A stretch of DNA of 64,000 nucleotides from JAWLGZ01 sp041690635 (GCA_041690635.1 JAWLGZ010000006.1:124001-188000); one strand, 5' to 3'; positions 26,565 to 35,942 are shown, counted from the stretch's first letter. The notes: generated by a model from the letters alone, not told the origin. Program-made: numbers and translations.

Positions 26565-27793
26565 TTGGAACGTCGTTGGATGGCGCCCGCGGGCAGGCCA
26601 GTCCGGGAACGGCCTCGCAGCCAGTCGACCACTCCCGGGCGGGGAGCGGCCGGCTGGCACTGGCGAGGGAGAGTGTGCGCGATCTGCTGCACCTCCCCGT
26701 CACGCGGCCGAAAGCGACGCTCGTGCACCTGGCGGCGGCCATCGACTGGATCTATGCAGCGCAGGATGCCAACCCGGACGGCGGTGTTGCGCGCATGTTT
26801 CACCTGCGCTCTGGGTGGGGTGCATCCTATCCCGAGACGACCGGCTACATCGTTCCGACGCTGCTCGATTATGCCCAGCTTGACGGACGGGAAGAGCCCG
26901 TGCGCCGCGCATTGGCGATGGCTGACTGGGAGATCGAGATCCAGATGACCAGTGGCGCTGTACAAGGTGGCACTGTAGCGGACAGACCGAGTCCGGCGGT
27001 CTTCAATACGGGCCAGGTGCTGTTCGGCTGGTGCGCTGCGTACGAGTCTGGCGGGGATGACCGCCACCGACGAGCGGCGATCAGGGCGGCTGATTTTCTG
27101 GTCGCCATTCAGGACACCGACGGCGCATGGCGCAGGCATCTTAGTGCCTTCTGCAGTGCACCTGTCGACAGCTATGCCTACAACGTTCGCACCGCCTGGG
27201 CGCTGGTGCGGGCAGGTGAGCTGTTTCACGAACCACGCTACTCTGAAGCCGGTCGACGCAATGTCGATGCGGTTCTCGGCTGGACGCGCGAGAACGGCTG
27301 GATCGAAAGGAACTGTCTCAATGATCCGGCGCGTCCCCTGCTGCATACAATCGCCTACGCCCAACAGGGTCTGCTGGAGGCCGGGCTTCTGCTGGACCGC
27401 ACCGATGCCATAGAGCGGGTGATCGTCGGTTGTCGGCACTTGCGGGACCGATTCGAGCGCGACGGCCGGTTGTTCGGGCGTTATGACGCAGAGTGGCACC
27501 CGGTTGTGCGCTGGCGCTGCCTGACCGGAGAGGCGCAAACAGCGGTGATCTGGCATCGACTGGCGCGGGTGACCGGGGATGTGGGTTGGGCCTGCTCGGC
27601 GCGCGCCCTGGGACGCAAGCTGAAGGCTACCCAGCGGCTGAGCGGCAGCGCCGGATTGCGCGGCGGTATCAAAGGCTCGTTCCCTGTCTATGGATGGTAT
27701 GGCAGGCACCAGATGTTGAACTGGGCCGCCAAGTTCTTCGCCGATGCCATGATGCTCGAAATGGGGCAGGCGCGGGCAGGGCTGCGGGGATGA
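26546..27793 (+). CDS. (Alpha/alpha)-barrel-like protein, possible polysaccharide-active enzyme
   Basis: 415 residues made of repeated helical hairpins: AAAIDWIYAAQDANPDGGVARMF, TTGYIVPTLLDYAQLDG, AADFLVAIQDTDGAWRR, NVRTAWALVRAGELFHE, YAQQGLLEAGLLLDRTD, GEAQTAVIWHRLARVTG. The repeats resemble six-hairpin glycosidases, lyases and squalene/terpenoid cyclase-like toroids. No signal peptide is visible. Candidate acidic residues exist (QDTDG, DAEW) but no family-specific motif is recognised. In this locus it could be an EPS-trimming glycosidase, epimerase or lyase, or a cyclase-fold scaffold. Overlaps the upstream gene by 19 bases and the downstream one by 4. Confidence 0.6.
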   Translation: MRPESMIGTSLDGARGQASPGTASQPVDHSRAGSGRLALARESVRDLLHLPVTRPKATLVHLAAAIDWIYAAQDANPDGGVARMFHLRSGWGASYPETTGYIVPTLLDYAQLDGREEPVRRALAMADWEIEIQMTSGAVQGGTVADRPSPAVFNTGQVLFGWCAAYESGGDDRHRRAAIRAADFLVAIQDTDGAWRRHLSAFCSAPVDSYAYNVRTAWALVRAGELFHEPRYSEAGRRNVDAVLGWTRENGWIERNCLNDPARPLLHTIAYAQQGLLEAGLLLDRTDAIERVIVGCRHLRDRFERDGRLFGRYDAEWHPVVRWRCLTGEAQTAVIWHRLARVTGDVGWACSARALGRKLKATQRLSGSAGLRGGIKGSFPVYGWYGRHQMLNWAAKFFADAMMLEMGQARAGLRG

Positions 27794-29121
27794 GGTCTGC
27801 CGTCGGCATGTTTCGACAACAGAAGATTCTCATCGTGTCCTATCACTTCCACCCCTCATCGGCGGTGGGTGCCCGCCGCATGACCGCGCTCGCGGAGGCA
27901 CTGAGGGACTCGGGGCATGCGGTGACAGTGGTGGCGGCCGACGTGGGTGGGGATCGGGCAGGTCCCGACGGGATTGAGGTTAACCGCATTCCGGTTCCCC
28001 GTAAGTTGTGGCCCCGGATGCAGCGCCGGATCGGCCGGGTGGGACGACGGAACCGACCTGCGTCGGGGATCGCTTCCGGGAACACCTCAGGAAGAGCGGG
28101 ACAGGAATCGCCTGTCGCCCGCCTCAAGCGGCAGGTCAATGCGCTCGAATGGTTGCTGGACGACTGCAAGCGGTGGTCCTTTCGGGCGTTGACGGCCATG
28201 GTGCGGATGAGAAGGCGCCGTTTTGACGTGGTCGTCTCTTCGGGACCGCCCATGTCGTCCCATGTGGCAGCGCGACTGGCACGTCCTCTGCTCGGTGCAA
28301 GCTGGATCATGGACCTGCGCGATCCCTGGGTCGGGAACAGCTATTGGCCGCCGGCGGTACGCAGCGCCTTGCGCGACCGCATGGAGTCCTATCTCGAGCG
28401 GCGGTGCGCGACGCGCGCCGACTGGATCACCGTGGCCGCACCCGGTATCGGCCGTCGCGTGACCCATCGCCATCCCGAGCTTGGCGAACGGGTACAACTG
28501 ATCCTCAACGGGTATGATGAAAGCCCCGCCGGTACGACTCACCCCCCGGCGGGGCGACTGCATCTCCTCTATGCCGGGTCGCTCTATTTCAACCGTGATC
28601 CGTTCCCGCTGCTGCACGCGTATGAACGCCTGGTCAATGGGGAGGGTGTCAGGCGTGAAGCCGTGCATCTGACCTTTGTCGGGTCTTGTGAGCAGTGGGG
28701 CGGAGTTCGTCTTTCGGAGTGGGCCGAGGCACACGGCATCGGCGATTGCGTCACCGTCCACGCCCCCGTCGCTCCTGAACGGCTGAACGGATTCACCGCT
28801 GCAGCCCATGTGCTGCTGGTGTTCGCCCAGGCTCAGCCCGAGCAGATCCCGGCCAAGGTCTACGAGTGCATCGCCGCCGGCCGCGAAATGCTGGTGATTG
28901 CCGAACGGGAAGGGGATACGGGACGGCTGGTGGCGGAGACCGGTGGCGGAAGGGTCATCGAGCCGGGCGACGGCGAGGGTCTGTTTCTTGCGTTGCGGGA
29001 ACTGTATGGGTTCTATGTCGACAGCAGCGGAACTTTCGAACTACCGCCGGCGACGGTCGCCCGTTTCAGCCGATCACAGCAGAACCGCGCCTTCTTCGAG
29101 CTCATCGGGGTCGGCAGATGA
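27790..29121 (+). CDS. Glycosyltransferase family 4
   Basis: 443-residue GT-B enzyme. The N-terminal acceptor domain starts with KILIVSYHFHPSSAVGARRMTALAEAL; the C-terminal donor domain has LHLLYAGSLYFNRDP near 258 and EQIPAKVYECIAAGREMLV near 352-370. It should add one sugar to the lipid-linked EPS repeat at the inner face of the membrane. The start at 27790 gives an ATGA overlap with the preceding gene; an ATG six codons later is equally possible. Confidence 0.85.
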   Translation: MRSAVGMFRQQKILIVSYHFHPSSAVGARRMTALAEALRDSGHAVTVVAADVGGDRAGPDGIEVNRIPVPRKLWPRMQRRIGRVGRRNRPASGIASGNTSGRAGQESPVARLKRQVNALEWLLDDCKRWSFRALTAMVRMRRRRFDVVVSSGPPMSSHVAARLARPLLGASWIMDLRDPWVGNSYWPPAVRSALRDRMESYLERRCATRADWITVAAPGIGRRVTHRHPELGERVQLILNGYDESPAGTTHPPAGRLHLLYAGSLYFNRDPFPLLHAYERLVNGEGVRREAVHLTFVGSCEQWGGVRLSEWAEAHGIGDCVTVHAPVAPERLNGFTAAAHVLLVFAQAQPEQIPAKVYECIAAGREMLVIAEREGDTGRLVAETGGGRVIEPGDGEGLFLALRELYGFYVDSSGTFELPPATVARFSRSQQNRAFFELIGVGR

Positions 29122-29813
29122 ACGGCACCATGCCCTTCCGGCTTGATCGCAACGGTCCCTCCTATCGCCTGTTAAAGCGGCTGTACGGCGCATCGCTGCC
29201 ACACAGTGTGCTGCTTGGTCGCCTGCTCGGTGCGGAGCGCGTGGCACGGCAGATGCTCTGGCGCTGGATCAGGAACCAGTACGTGGCTCAGGTCATGGCC
29301 GGTCGCTGCCAACTCGGCCGGGAGATCGTATGGGATGGGGATGTCCCGCAGATCTTCGGCCGCGGTGAGATCCGCATTGGTGATCGGGCACGGATAGGCA
29401 ATCGCCAGACCTGGGTTGTCGGTTACCCCGGCTACGAGTCGGCGCGCCTGCTGATCGGCGAGGCGACCTCGATCAACTACCAGACCCTGATCAGTGTTGC
29501 GCATGAGGTGCGTATCGGGCGCGACTGCCTGATTGCCGGCGAGGTGCGTATCTTCGACAACAACAATCACCCGGTGGATCCGGAGCGCAGGCGCGTACGC
29601 GCACCGATCACGGAGGCCGAAGTGGCTCCGGTGATCATCGAAGACAACGCCTGGATCGGCATGCGCAGCATCATCATGAAGGGTGTACGTGTCGGCCACT
29701 CGGCCATCGTGGGTGCAGGCTCCGTCGTGACGTCGGATGTGCCGGCGCTGTCGATTGTCGCGGGGAACCCTGCGCGGGTGGTGAAGCGAATCGAAAGGGA
29801 GCAGCAGGCGTGA
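29118..29813 (+). CDS. Left-handed beta-helix (hexapeptide) acyltransferase
   Basis: 231 residues. Hexapeptide repeats run from about residue 78 to 205 (IRIGDRARIGNRQTW, LIGEATSINYQTLIS, VRIGRDCLIAGEVRIF), followed by the family end IIEDNAWIGMRSIIMKGVRVG and SIVAGNPARVVKR. The histidine in DNNNHPVDP is the expected catalytic residue of maltose/nodulation-type O-acetyltransferases. It probably O-acetylates an EPS sugar. ATGA overlap with the upstream glycosyltransferase and GTGA overlap with the downstream Wzy-like gene. Confidence 0.9.
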   Translation: MNGTMPFRLDRNGPSYRLLKRLYGASLPHSVLLGRLLGAERVARQMLWRWIRNQYVAQVMAGRCQLGREIVWDGDVPQIFGRGEIRIGDRARIGNRQTWVVGYPGYESARLLIGEATSINYQTLISVAHEVRIGRDCLIAGEVRIFDNNNHPVDPERRRVRAPITEAEVAPVIIEDNAWIGMRSIIMKGVRVGHSAIVGAGSVVTSDVPALSIVAGNPARVVKRIEREQQA

Positions 29814-31120
29814 GTACGGCAACGACCACCCCCCGGGGACGGCGCAGCGCAGCGGAGGGCGGTGCAATTGCTGCACTCGTCCTGCTCTATCTGGCCCTGG
29901 AGTACCTGCGACCCCAGGACCTCATCGGCGCTATCGGCGTATTGCGACTCCCGTTGCTGGTTAGCGTCGCGGTGGCGCTGCTTTGGTTGCTGCGAGGCGA
30001 CAAATCGCTGCTCTCCGACCGCCTGATCGTACTCTACCTGGGCTTCGCCGGGTTGACCGCATTGGGTATCCTTTACGGAGCCAACCAGTACTGGCCCTTT
30101 GTGATCCTCCAGTTTCTCGGCACCTATCTCCTTGCGGCCATTCTTCCTCTGGCGAGCTTTGCCTCGGATCCCGAACGACTCAGTCGCCTGCTGCGCTGGT
30201 GGGTCGCCATAAACGTGGGTGTCGCTGTACTTGCGATCACGAGCGAGGGGCGTGGATCAGGCTCCTTTCTGGGCGATGAGAACGATCTGGCGCTGGTGGT
30301 GGTGGTTGCACTTCCATACGCCTATTTTCTTGCCCAATCGAATCAACGCAGGATGTGGGGCCGGCTTGCCTTCATCGGTGCGGCGATCGTGCTTACGGGG
30401 GCAGCCATCGTCAGCGAATCCAGGGGCGGGTTTCTGGCGCTTGTGGCGGCGGCGGGCGGCTGCCTGTGGTACTCGAAGCGGCGCCTCAGGGCAGCCGCCA
30501 TTTTGCTGATTCTCGCCCTGGGGTCGATCCCCTTTCTATCGAGCAACTATGTGGAGGAGATGCAGAGCATTACCGATCCCACCGACTCCACCCGCGAGGC
30601 GCGACTCTACTCCTGGCGGCTGGGGTGGAAGATGTTCAAGGACAACCCGGTGTTCGGGGTCGGCGCGGGCAACTATCCGTGGCGGGTACAGGAGTACGAG
30701 ATCAGGAGTAATGAGTGGAACCCCGGGGATAAGCTGCATGGCGGGCGTGTCGCCCACTCCCTCTATTTCACCCTCCTGCCCGAGTATGGACTGGTGGGGA
30801 CGGCCATCTATCTGCTGATCCTTGTCATCATGATTCAGCGCTACATCCGCCTGAACCGACGTTTCAAGGCGCTCGGTGCGCCGTATGATGAAGGCGACCT
30901 GGCAATGCTGTCGCGTGCCGCCGGTCCGGCGCTGCTCGGATTCCTGGTCGGGGCGACCTTCATCAGTGTGTTGTACTATCCCATGTTCTGGCTCCTAATC
31001 GGATTTTTGCTCGCATTGGAACGGGCGCTGGAACGACTTCCTGTTGCTGACATCCCTGATAACGTGGGGCCGTCGCCGCGCCACCACCGCTCGAACGCAC
31101 GTCGTAGAAAATCGCCATAG
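29810..31120 (+). CDS. O-antigen ligase/Wzy-like polymerase (exosortase-locus type)
   Basis: 436 residues with about 11 membrane helices and the large periplasmic loop of the Wzy_C/ligase family (about 255-315; REARLYSWRLGWKMFKDNPVFGVGAGNY, given here in two overlapping parts: SWRLGWKMFKDNPVFG and FGVGAGNY). The loop histidine in RVAHSLYFTLLPEYGLVG is also present. Proteins of this subgroup are called 'O-glycosylation ligase, exosortase A-associated', though polymerase activity on EPS is as likely here. GTG start, overlapping the previous TGA, with AGGGAG about 9 bases upstream. A strong hairpin follows the stop. Confidence 0.85.
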   Translation: MSTATTTPRGRRSAAEGGAIAALVLLYLALEYLRPQDLIGAIGVLRLPLLVSVAVALLWLLRGDKSLLSDRLIVLYLGFAGLTALGILYGANQYWPFVILQFLGTYLLAAILPLASFASDPERLSRLLRWWVAINVGVAVLAITSEGRGSGSFLGDENDLALVVVVALPYAYFLAQSNQRRMWGRLAFIGAAIVLTGAAIVSESRGGFLALVAAAGGCLWYSKRRLRAAAILLILALGSIPFLSSNYVEEMQSITDPTDSTREARLYSWRLGWKMFKDNPVFGVGAGNYPWRVQEYEIRSNEWNPGDKLHGGRVAHSLYFTLLPEYGLVGTAIYLLILVIMIQRYIRLNRRFKALGAPYDEGDLAMLSRAAGPALLGFLVGATFISVLYYPMFWLLIGFLLALERALERLPVADIPDNVGPSPRHHRSNARRRKSP

Positions 31121-31138
31121 CCTTGAACAGGTGTTGAA

Positions 31139-31164
31139 CTGCCGGCCTCATGCCAGGCCGGCAG
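31139..31164 (+). terminator. Perfect 10-bp hairpin after the Wzy-like gene
   Basis: CTGCCGGCCT and AGGCCGGCAG pair perfectly around a 6-base loop, 19 bases after the stop. No T-run follows, so it may act as an RNA-stabilising hairpin or a weak terminator that separates the biosynthesis genes from the two secreted-protein genes downstream. Confidence 0.5.
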
Positions 31165-31340
31165 GTACTCTCCTGTGCGCCGCGAAGAGCGACTGATTCT
31201 CAACCCCCCTGTTACCCGCATCACGCTCCGGGACTCCCGGACGCCGCACCCGTTAAAACGTGATCCGCTAGCCAATGCGCCAGGGTGGCCGCTGTTAGAT
31301 TTCCGCTCCGTTTTTCGACCAAATGGAAACGGAGTTGAGG

Positions 31341-31838
31341 ATGGCGAGTCTGAACACGCGTAGCCCGGTTCACGTGCGTTCCCTGTGGATCGCACTACCC
31401 TGCAGCCTGCTGTTGGCCGCCTGTGGTGGCAGCGGTGGGGGTTCAACGGTCGCGGCAGTGGAGAAGGAGTCAAGCGCCTCAGCGGGTACAAACCCGGTCG
31501 TGCCGGTAGAGAGTGTTTCGAGTGTACCGAAAGCGGGAACACCGGTTGACTACGAAGTGGTGCCTGGCGGCTCAGAATCGGTGGTTGTCTCCTGGTCTGC
31601 GCCGACCCAACGGGTGGGTGGGCAGACACTATCCATGGCTGAACTTTCCGGATACCGGATTTACTACGGACCTGAGGATAGCAAGACGGCATTCGTGGTA
31701 CAGGTTGACGATCCCTACAGGTTTGAAAGCACGGTAGAGGATCTGAGCGCCGGGACCTATTTCTTTTCTATCACGGCTGTCGACAGGGAGGGTCGCGAAA
31801 GTGCCCCGTCCAATGAATTGTCGGCGACCGTCATCTGA
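31341..31838 (+). CDS. Fibronectin type III domain lipoprotein
   Basis: 165 residues with a lipoprotein signal (CSLLLAACGG; lipidated Cys near residue 27), a low-complexity linker (GGSGGGSTVAAVEKESS...) and one FN3 domain from about 80 to 163 (VVVSWSAPTQRVGGQTL, GYRIYYGPEDSK, TYFFSITAVDREGRESAPSNE). FN3 domains usually bind polysaccharide or proteins; here it may anchor the EPS or the beta-helix protein encoded 22 bp downstream. I chose the ATG at 31341, which has GGAG 6-7 bases before it, over the one at 31323. Confidence 0.8.
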   Translation: MASLNTRSPVHVRSLWIALPCSLLLAACGGSGGGSTVAAVEKESSASAGTNPVVPVESVSSVPKAGTPVDYEVVPGGSESVVVSWSAPTQRVGGQTLSMAELSGYRIYYGPEDSKTAFVVQVDDPYRFESTVEDLSAGTYFFSITAVDREGRESAPSNELSATVI

Positions 31839-31860
31839 TCCAGCATCAGGAATATTCGAT

Positions 31861-33234
31861 ATGCAAAATAGTAAATTGATCAGGTCGGCCATTGCCGGAG
31901 TGGTGTTGATGTTGGCAATGCCGGCTGTCTTTGCGGCAGATTACTATGTGGATCAGTCCCATCCGAGTGCGTCTGACAACAATCCGGGCAGCGAGGTGCT
32001 TCCGTGGAAGACGCTGTACCGAATCAAACAGGCGGCACTGCGTGCAGGCGACACCGTCTATGTGAAGCCGGGAACGTATGACGCCAGTCAGGGGAGTGAC
32101 TGGTCGATGCCGTCGATCAATCCGCCGGCATCCGGGGCACCCGGCAATCCCATCACCATAAAGGCGCTCCCGCGGCACTCGGTGACGCTTAGAACAAATG
32201 GCGCGGGTCCGGCGATTGGTTCGGCAGGGCGCAGCTATATCGTCATCGACGGGTTTCGTATCCCTAATCCGGGCAAGACCGGAATCGTGGTCATCAGCCC
32301 GAGTTCCAGTCGCATTAAGGGGGTGGTGATCCAGAACAACATCATCACCGGTGTCCACAACCCCCATGCGACCGACAATACGGCCGGGATCAGTATGGTG
32401 CGAACGTCTGAATCGGTGATTCGGAACAACCTGATTACCGATGTCAGCAACGGCACCAACACCTGGAATGCCTCAGCGATCAAATTCTTCAATACCGACC
32501 ACATCATCGTCGAGAACAACGAATTCGCGCGTATGCCAGCCGGTGTGTTCGACAAGGAAGAAGGGGAGTACAACACCTTCCGTTACAACTACATCCACGA
32601 CACGAGCAGTCGCGGCATCATGCTCTATACCCAGGGTGGAAAGGCGGCACGCGGGGCGCGCGTGTATCAGAACATCATCGTAAATGCAGGAACTGCAGTG
32701 GCTGTGGAGAGCCAGTCGTCCTCCAACCGGAATGAGGATGTGGCAATCTACAACAATCTCCTCATTGGCTACCGGAGCGGGGCTATCCGGCCGAACGACA
32801 CAGCCGGCTCAGGCACCAGCAAGATTTACAACAACATCTTCCTGCGGAGTGGTTCCGTCAGCCGCGGAGAGGTCTACACCTACGATGACCCGCCGCGTCA
32901 GATCTCGCTCATGAACTACAACCTCTACGCCGAGGAGCCACGCTTCCAGGTTGGAATCTTCACCACCAAGCGATTCATCAATTCGCTGGCCGCCTGGACC
33001 AGCACCACGGGTCACGACAAGGACGGTGCCGTGGTCAGTCCGGGGTTCGTGAATGTCAGTGCCGGCGACTACAAGCTCCGTTCCGATTCGCTCGGCATTG
33101 GGATGGGCCGGGTCGGGGGAGTGGCTTCCGGAGCCCGGATCAACGTGGGGCCGTACATTACCGGAAATGAGACCATCGGCCTTCTCACAAATGAAGATGC
33201 ACCGAATCCGCCACGGCTGATTGACGTCCGCTAA
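31861..33234 (+). CDS. Secreted right-handed parallel beta-helix protein
   Basis: 457 residues with a signal peptide (IAGVVLMLAMPAVFA, cleaved before ADYYVDQSH). DUF1565-like start (YYVDQSHPSASDNNPGS, PWKTLYRIKQAALRAGDTVYVKPGTY) followed by pectate-lyase-like coils of about 22 residues rich in N and I/V (VVIQNNIITGVHN, SVIRNNLITDVSN, IIVENNEFARMP, VYQNIIVNAGTAV, AIYNNLLIGYR). Such proteins in EPS loci are often lyases or epimerases acting on uronate-containing polymers. No PEP-CTERM signal is at its C-terminus. Catalytic residues are not assigned. Confidence 0.85.
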   Translation: MQNSKLIRSAIAGVVLMLAMPAVFAADYYVDQSHPSASDNNPGSEVLPWKTLYRIKQAALRAGDTVYVKPGTYDASQGSDWSMPSINPPASGAPGNPITIKALPRHSVTLRTNGAGPAIGSAGRSYIVIDGFRIPNPGKTGIVVISPSSSRIKGVVIQNNIITGVHNPHATDNTAGISMVRTSESVIRNNLITDVSNGTNTWNASAIKFFNTDHIIVENNEFARMPAGVFDKEEGEYNTFRYNYIHDTSSRGIMLYTQGGKAARGARVYQNIIVNAGTAVAVESQSSSNRNEDVAIYNNLLIGYRSGAIRPNDTAGSGTSKIYNNIFLRSGSVSRGEVYTYDDPPRQISLMNYNLYAEEPRFQVGIFTTKRFINSLAAWTSTTGHDKDGAVVSPGFVNVSAGDYKLRSDSLGIGMGRVGGVASGARINVGPYITGNETIGLLTNEDAPNPPRLIDVR

Positions 33235-33310
33235 CCGAAGTTCCCGTCCTTGCCGGCGGCTCCGGCCGCCGGTTCTTTTGCGCTCCCTGCGTTTCGCACC
33301 GGTCCAGGTA

Positions 33311-34573
33311 TCAGCCCGGATCACGTGCCTCTCCACAGCCGCTGAGCACGAGTTGTTCGTAGAGTTCGGCCAGTCGCCGGCCGATCGCTGGATAGGCGTA
33401 GCGTTCGAGGGCGAGCGCGCGGGCCGCCTCGCCCATGGCAAGGCGCCGTCCGGGATCGTCAAACAGAGCAACGATCTGCGACACATATTCATCGGGGGTT
33501 CTTGCCAGAACGACATCGCGGCCATTGGTGACATCGAGGCCTTCGCAGGCTATCGGGTCGGCTACCAGCGGTTTCCCCATGGCGAGCGCATCGATCACCT
33601 TCAGCTTGGTCCCGCCGCCGTCCTGGATCGGGCACACGTATACAGCGGCCCGGTCGATGAATGGACGTACATCGTCGACGAAACCGTGCACAAGGAAGTC
33701 GGGGTCACGCTGGGCCAGGACTGTCAGCGCTTCAGGAGGGTTCGCGCCCAGAACATGCATGCGGGCCGTCGGCCGGGCAGACTTCAGAAGGGGCCACACC
33801 TTATCCGCAAAAAAGCGCATGGCCTCCTGATTGGGGTACCAGTTCAAGCGGCCGGCAAACACCAGGCTGTCGGGGTCGGGGGCAACACCTGAAGGGCTAA
33901 AATAGTCGGTGTCCACACCGTTTGGAATGGTCTCCACCCGCGCATCCGGTGCCACCTCCTGCAGCCGCATGCCGTCGAGATCGGAGCAGGTGATGTTCAG
34001 GTTGAAACCGGGGCATACGCGTCTTTCGTAGCTGCGTAGCTTCAGTCCCTCCTGGAAGAAGTAGAACCGTTTCAGATAGTTTGGCTCGCGGGCGATCCGC
34101 CGCAGCATCATGTGCGACTCAATATTGTGGTGGTCGAGTACGGTCGGGCGGTTACCCACACAGCTGCGATAGGGGGCGAGACCGAGGGTGTCGAAGTGGA
34201 CCAGCGCCGGGTCTGCCTCCGCGATGCGGTGACGAACCGCAGCCTGCATAGAGGGCGACTTCAGCCAGTTTACCGAGTAGCCGTCCGGGAGTAAGGCCCC
34301 CTTTGCGAGCAGGATCGTATAGGCAACGGCGTTACTGCTGCTGATGATTGGAAGGTAACGCTGGCTTGCGCAGAACTCCCCCAGCGCGAGTTCGGCCGCC
34401 TGGAGACCCTCGTCCACGGAACCGGCGGTAGCCTCGAGCAGTGGACGCTGGACGAAGGCGAGCAGGTGGAGTTCACAGTGGCGGGCGACCTCGCGGATCA
34501 GGTTGTAGCTGCGCTGCAGTACACCCCCCTTGGGCGGGTACGGAACAAGGTGTGACAGCCAGAGTACCTTCAT
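33311..34573 (-). CDS. Glycosyltransferase family 4, exosortase-associated (stp1 type)
   Basis: 420-residue GT-B enzyme whose opening VLWLSHLVPYPPKGGVLQRSYNLIREVA and DHHNIESHMM segments are those of the TIGR03087 sugar-transferase family of exosortase-A loci (the first segment is VLWLSHLVPYPPKGG then VLQRSYNLIREVA). The donor domain has VFAGRLNWYPNQEA near 223 and QDGGGTKLKVIDALAMGKPLV near 303. It is the only minus-strand gene among the central EPS genes. ATG at 34573 has GGAGGG about 10 bases upstream; the longer frame adds 11 residues. Confidence 0.9.
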   Translation of the reverse strand: MKVLWLSHLVPYPPKGGVLQRSYNLIREVARHCELHLLAFVQRPLLEATAGSVDEGLQAAELALGEFCASQRYLPIISSSNAVAYTILLAKGALLPDGYSVNWLKSPSMQAAVRHRIAEADPALVHFDTLGLAPYRSCVGNRPTVLDHHNIESHMMLRRIAREPNYLKRFYFFQEGLKLRSYERRVCPGFNLNITCSDLDGMRLQEVAPDARVETIPNGVDTDYFSPSGVAPDPDSLVFAGRLNWYPNQEAMRFFADKVWPLLKSARPTARMHVLGANPPEALTVLAQRDPDFLVHGFVDDVRPFIDRAAVYVCPIQDGGGTKLKVIDALAMGKPLVADPIACEGLDVTNGRDVVLARTPDEYVSQIVALFDDPGRRLAMGEAARALALERYAYPAIGRRLAELYEQLVLSGCGEARDPG

Positions 34574-34793
34574 CGAAAGGCGTCCCTCCTGTCCAGTTCT
34601 CTCCATGCGTGGTCCAACAGTTTAGTCCGCATTTCCCCGGCGGCGGGATGCGGGTGGCTCTCCTCCCCGCTGTCTGGTTGGACCCCGATTGTTCAGCTAG
34701 GCTGATGTGACGGCTCTTTCCCAGGGAGCCAGGGACCAGGGAGCCGCTGTACGGGCGGTCATCGGCAACAGTGATCGGCAGTGGAATTCGGCC
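34574..34793. promoter_or_regulatory. Divergent gap between two glycosyltransferase genes
   Basis: 220 bp between divergent starts. It carries an 8-bp inverted repeat, GGTCCAAC (34611-34618) and GTTGGACC (34677-34684), 58 bases apart, which could be paired regulator sites. I see no strong sigma-70 promoter. Confidence 0.3.
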
Positions 34794-35942
34794 ATGGAGT
34801 GGGTCTTCTGGATTGGAATCGCCGGTGCTTTCTACAGCTACTTGGTGTATCCCCTGCTGCTTGCGGCGATGCCATGGCGCCCAACCCGGAATTCCGGATT
34901 GGAGTCACCACTCCCTGAGCAGGTTGCCCCCCCCCGGGTGACGGTCGTCATCACCGCATACAACGAATCGGCGCGGATCGAGACAAAGATCGCCAACACG
35001 CTCGAGCTGATCCCGCCGGCCGGTGGGCTCGAAATCCTGGTGGCCTCTGATGCCTCTTCAGATGATACCGATCAGAAGGTGGGCCGGTTCGCGCCCGCCG
35101 GGGTGCGGCTTGTCCGCGCGCCGGAGCGCCAAGGTAAGGAGTACGCGCAACAGCTCGCGATTGCAGCGAGCAGCGGCGACATCCTCGTATTCACTGACGT
35201 GGCCACGGCCGTACAGCCCGACGCGGTCGCGCGCATCGTCCGCACCTTCAGCGATCCGCGGATCGGCGCGGTGTCGAGCGAGGATCGGCTCATGGCTCCC
35301 GACGGGCAGCCGGCAGGCGAGGGCGCCTACGTTCGCTACGAGATGTGGCTGCGCGGGCTGGAGTCGCGGGTCGGCTCCCTGGTCGGCCTCAGCGGCTCCC
35401 TGTTCGCCGCCAGGCGCGAGGTCTGCGCTGACTGGGATGTGCGTATTCCGAGCGACTTCAATGTCGCACTGAACTGTGTCCGGCGTGGCTATCGGGCGGT
35501 CACCGACCCGGACCTGCTTGGGTTCTATCCCGATGCGAACGATGCAGGCAAGGAGTACCGGCGCAAGCTGCGGACGGTGATCCGCGGCATTGCGGCGATG
35601 GTCAGGCGCAGGGAGATGCTCAACCCGTTACGCTACCCGCTATTTGCGTTCCAGCTGTTCAGTCACAAGCTGATGCGCTGGGCGGTACCCTGGTTCCTGC
35701 TCACGGCCCTGGCGGCGAACATGGCGCTGGCCGGTGATGGGCTCGTCTATGGGGTGACGCTTGCGGCACAGCTGCTCATCTATGCGACCGTGGCACTCGC
35801 CGCCCTCTATCCTCCCCTCCGTGACAACCGCCTGGCACGCATTCCCTTCTTCTTCGTACAGGTGAATCTGGCGGTTGCGCACGCCACCGTCGCCTACCTC
35901 TCAGGCAGCCGCGTCACGGTGTGGGAGCCGACCCGGCGGTGA
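34794..35942 (+). CDS. Glycosyltransferase family 2, membrane-anchored
   Basis: 382 residues. An N-terminal helix (WIGIAGAFYSYLVYPLLLAAM) precedes the GT-A domain with VTVVITAYNESARIE near 46-60, LVASDASSDDTD near 81, DILVFTDVATAVQP near 123, and a later acidic EDRLMAPDG; the C-terminus has three to four helices. This layout matches processive or polyprenyl-linked GT2 enzymes. The ATG at 34794 starts just before the first helix; the frame extends 29 codons further up without an SD. A run of nine C bases is in the coding sequence. Confidence 0.85.
   Translation: MEWVFWIGIAGAFYSYLVYPLLLAAMPWRPTRNSGLESPLPEQVAPPRVTVVITAYNESARIETKIANTLELIPPAGGLEILVASDASSDDTDQKVGRFAPAGVRLVRAPERQGKEYAQQLAIAASSGDILVFTDVATAVQPDAVARIVRTFSDPRIGAVSSEDRLMAPDGQPAGEGAYVRYEMWLRGLESRVGSLVGLSGSLFAARREVCADWDVRIPSDFNVALNCVRRGYRAVTDPDLLGFYPDANDAGKEYRRKLRTVIRGIAAMVRRREMLNPLRYPLFAFQLFSHKLMRWAVPWFLLTALAANMALAGDGLVYGVTLAAQLLIYATVALAALYPPLRDNRLARIPFFFVQVNLAVAHATVAYLSGSRVTVWEPTRR
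34927..34935 (+). repeat. C9 tract inside the GT2 gene
   Basis: Nine consecutive C bases encode A-P-P just before the first strand of the GT-A domain. A one-base slip would truncate the enzyme after about 50 residues. Confidence 0.6.

Noticed and set aside
31861..33234. Possible PEP-CTERM substrate (secreted beta-helix protein)
   Set aside because: The C-terminus ends PNPPRLIDVR with no VPEP motif, no hydrophobic helix and no terminal basic cluster after a helix.
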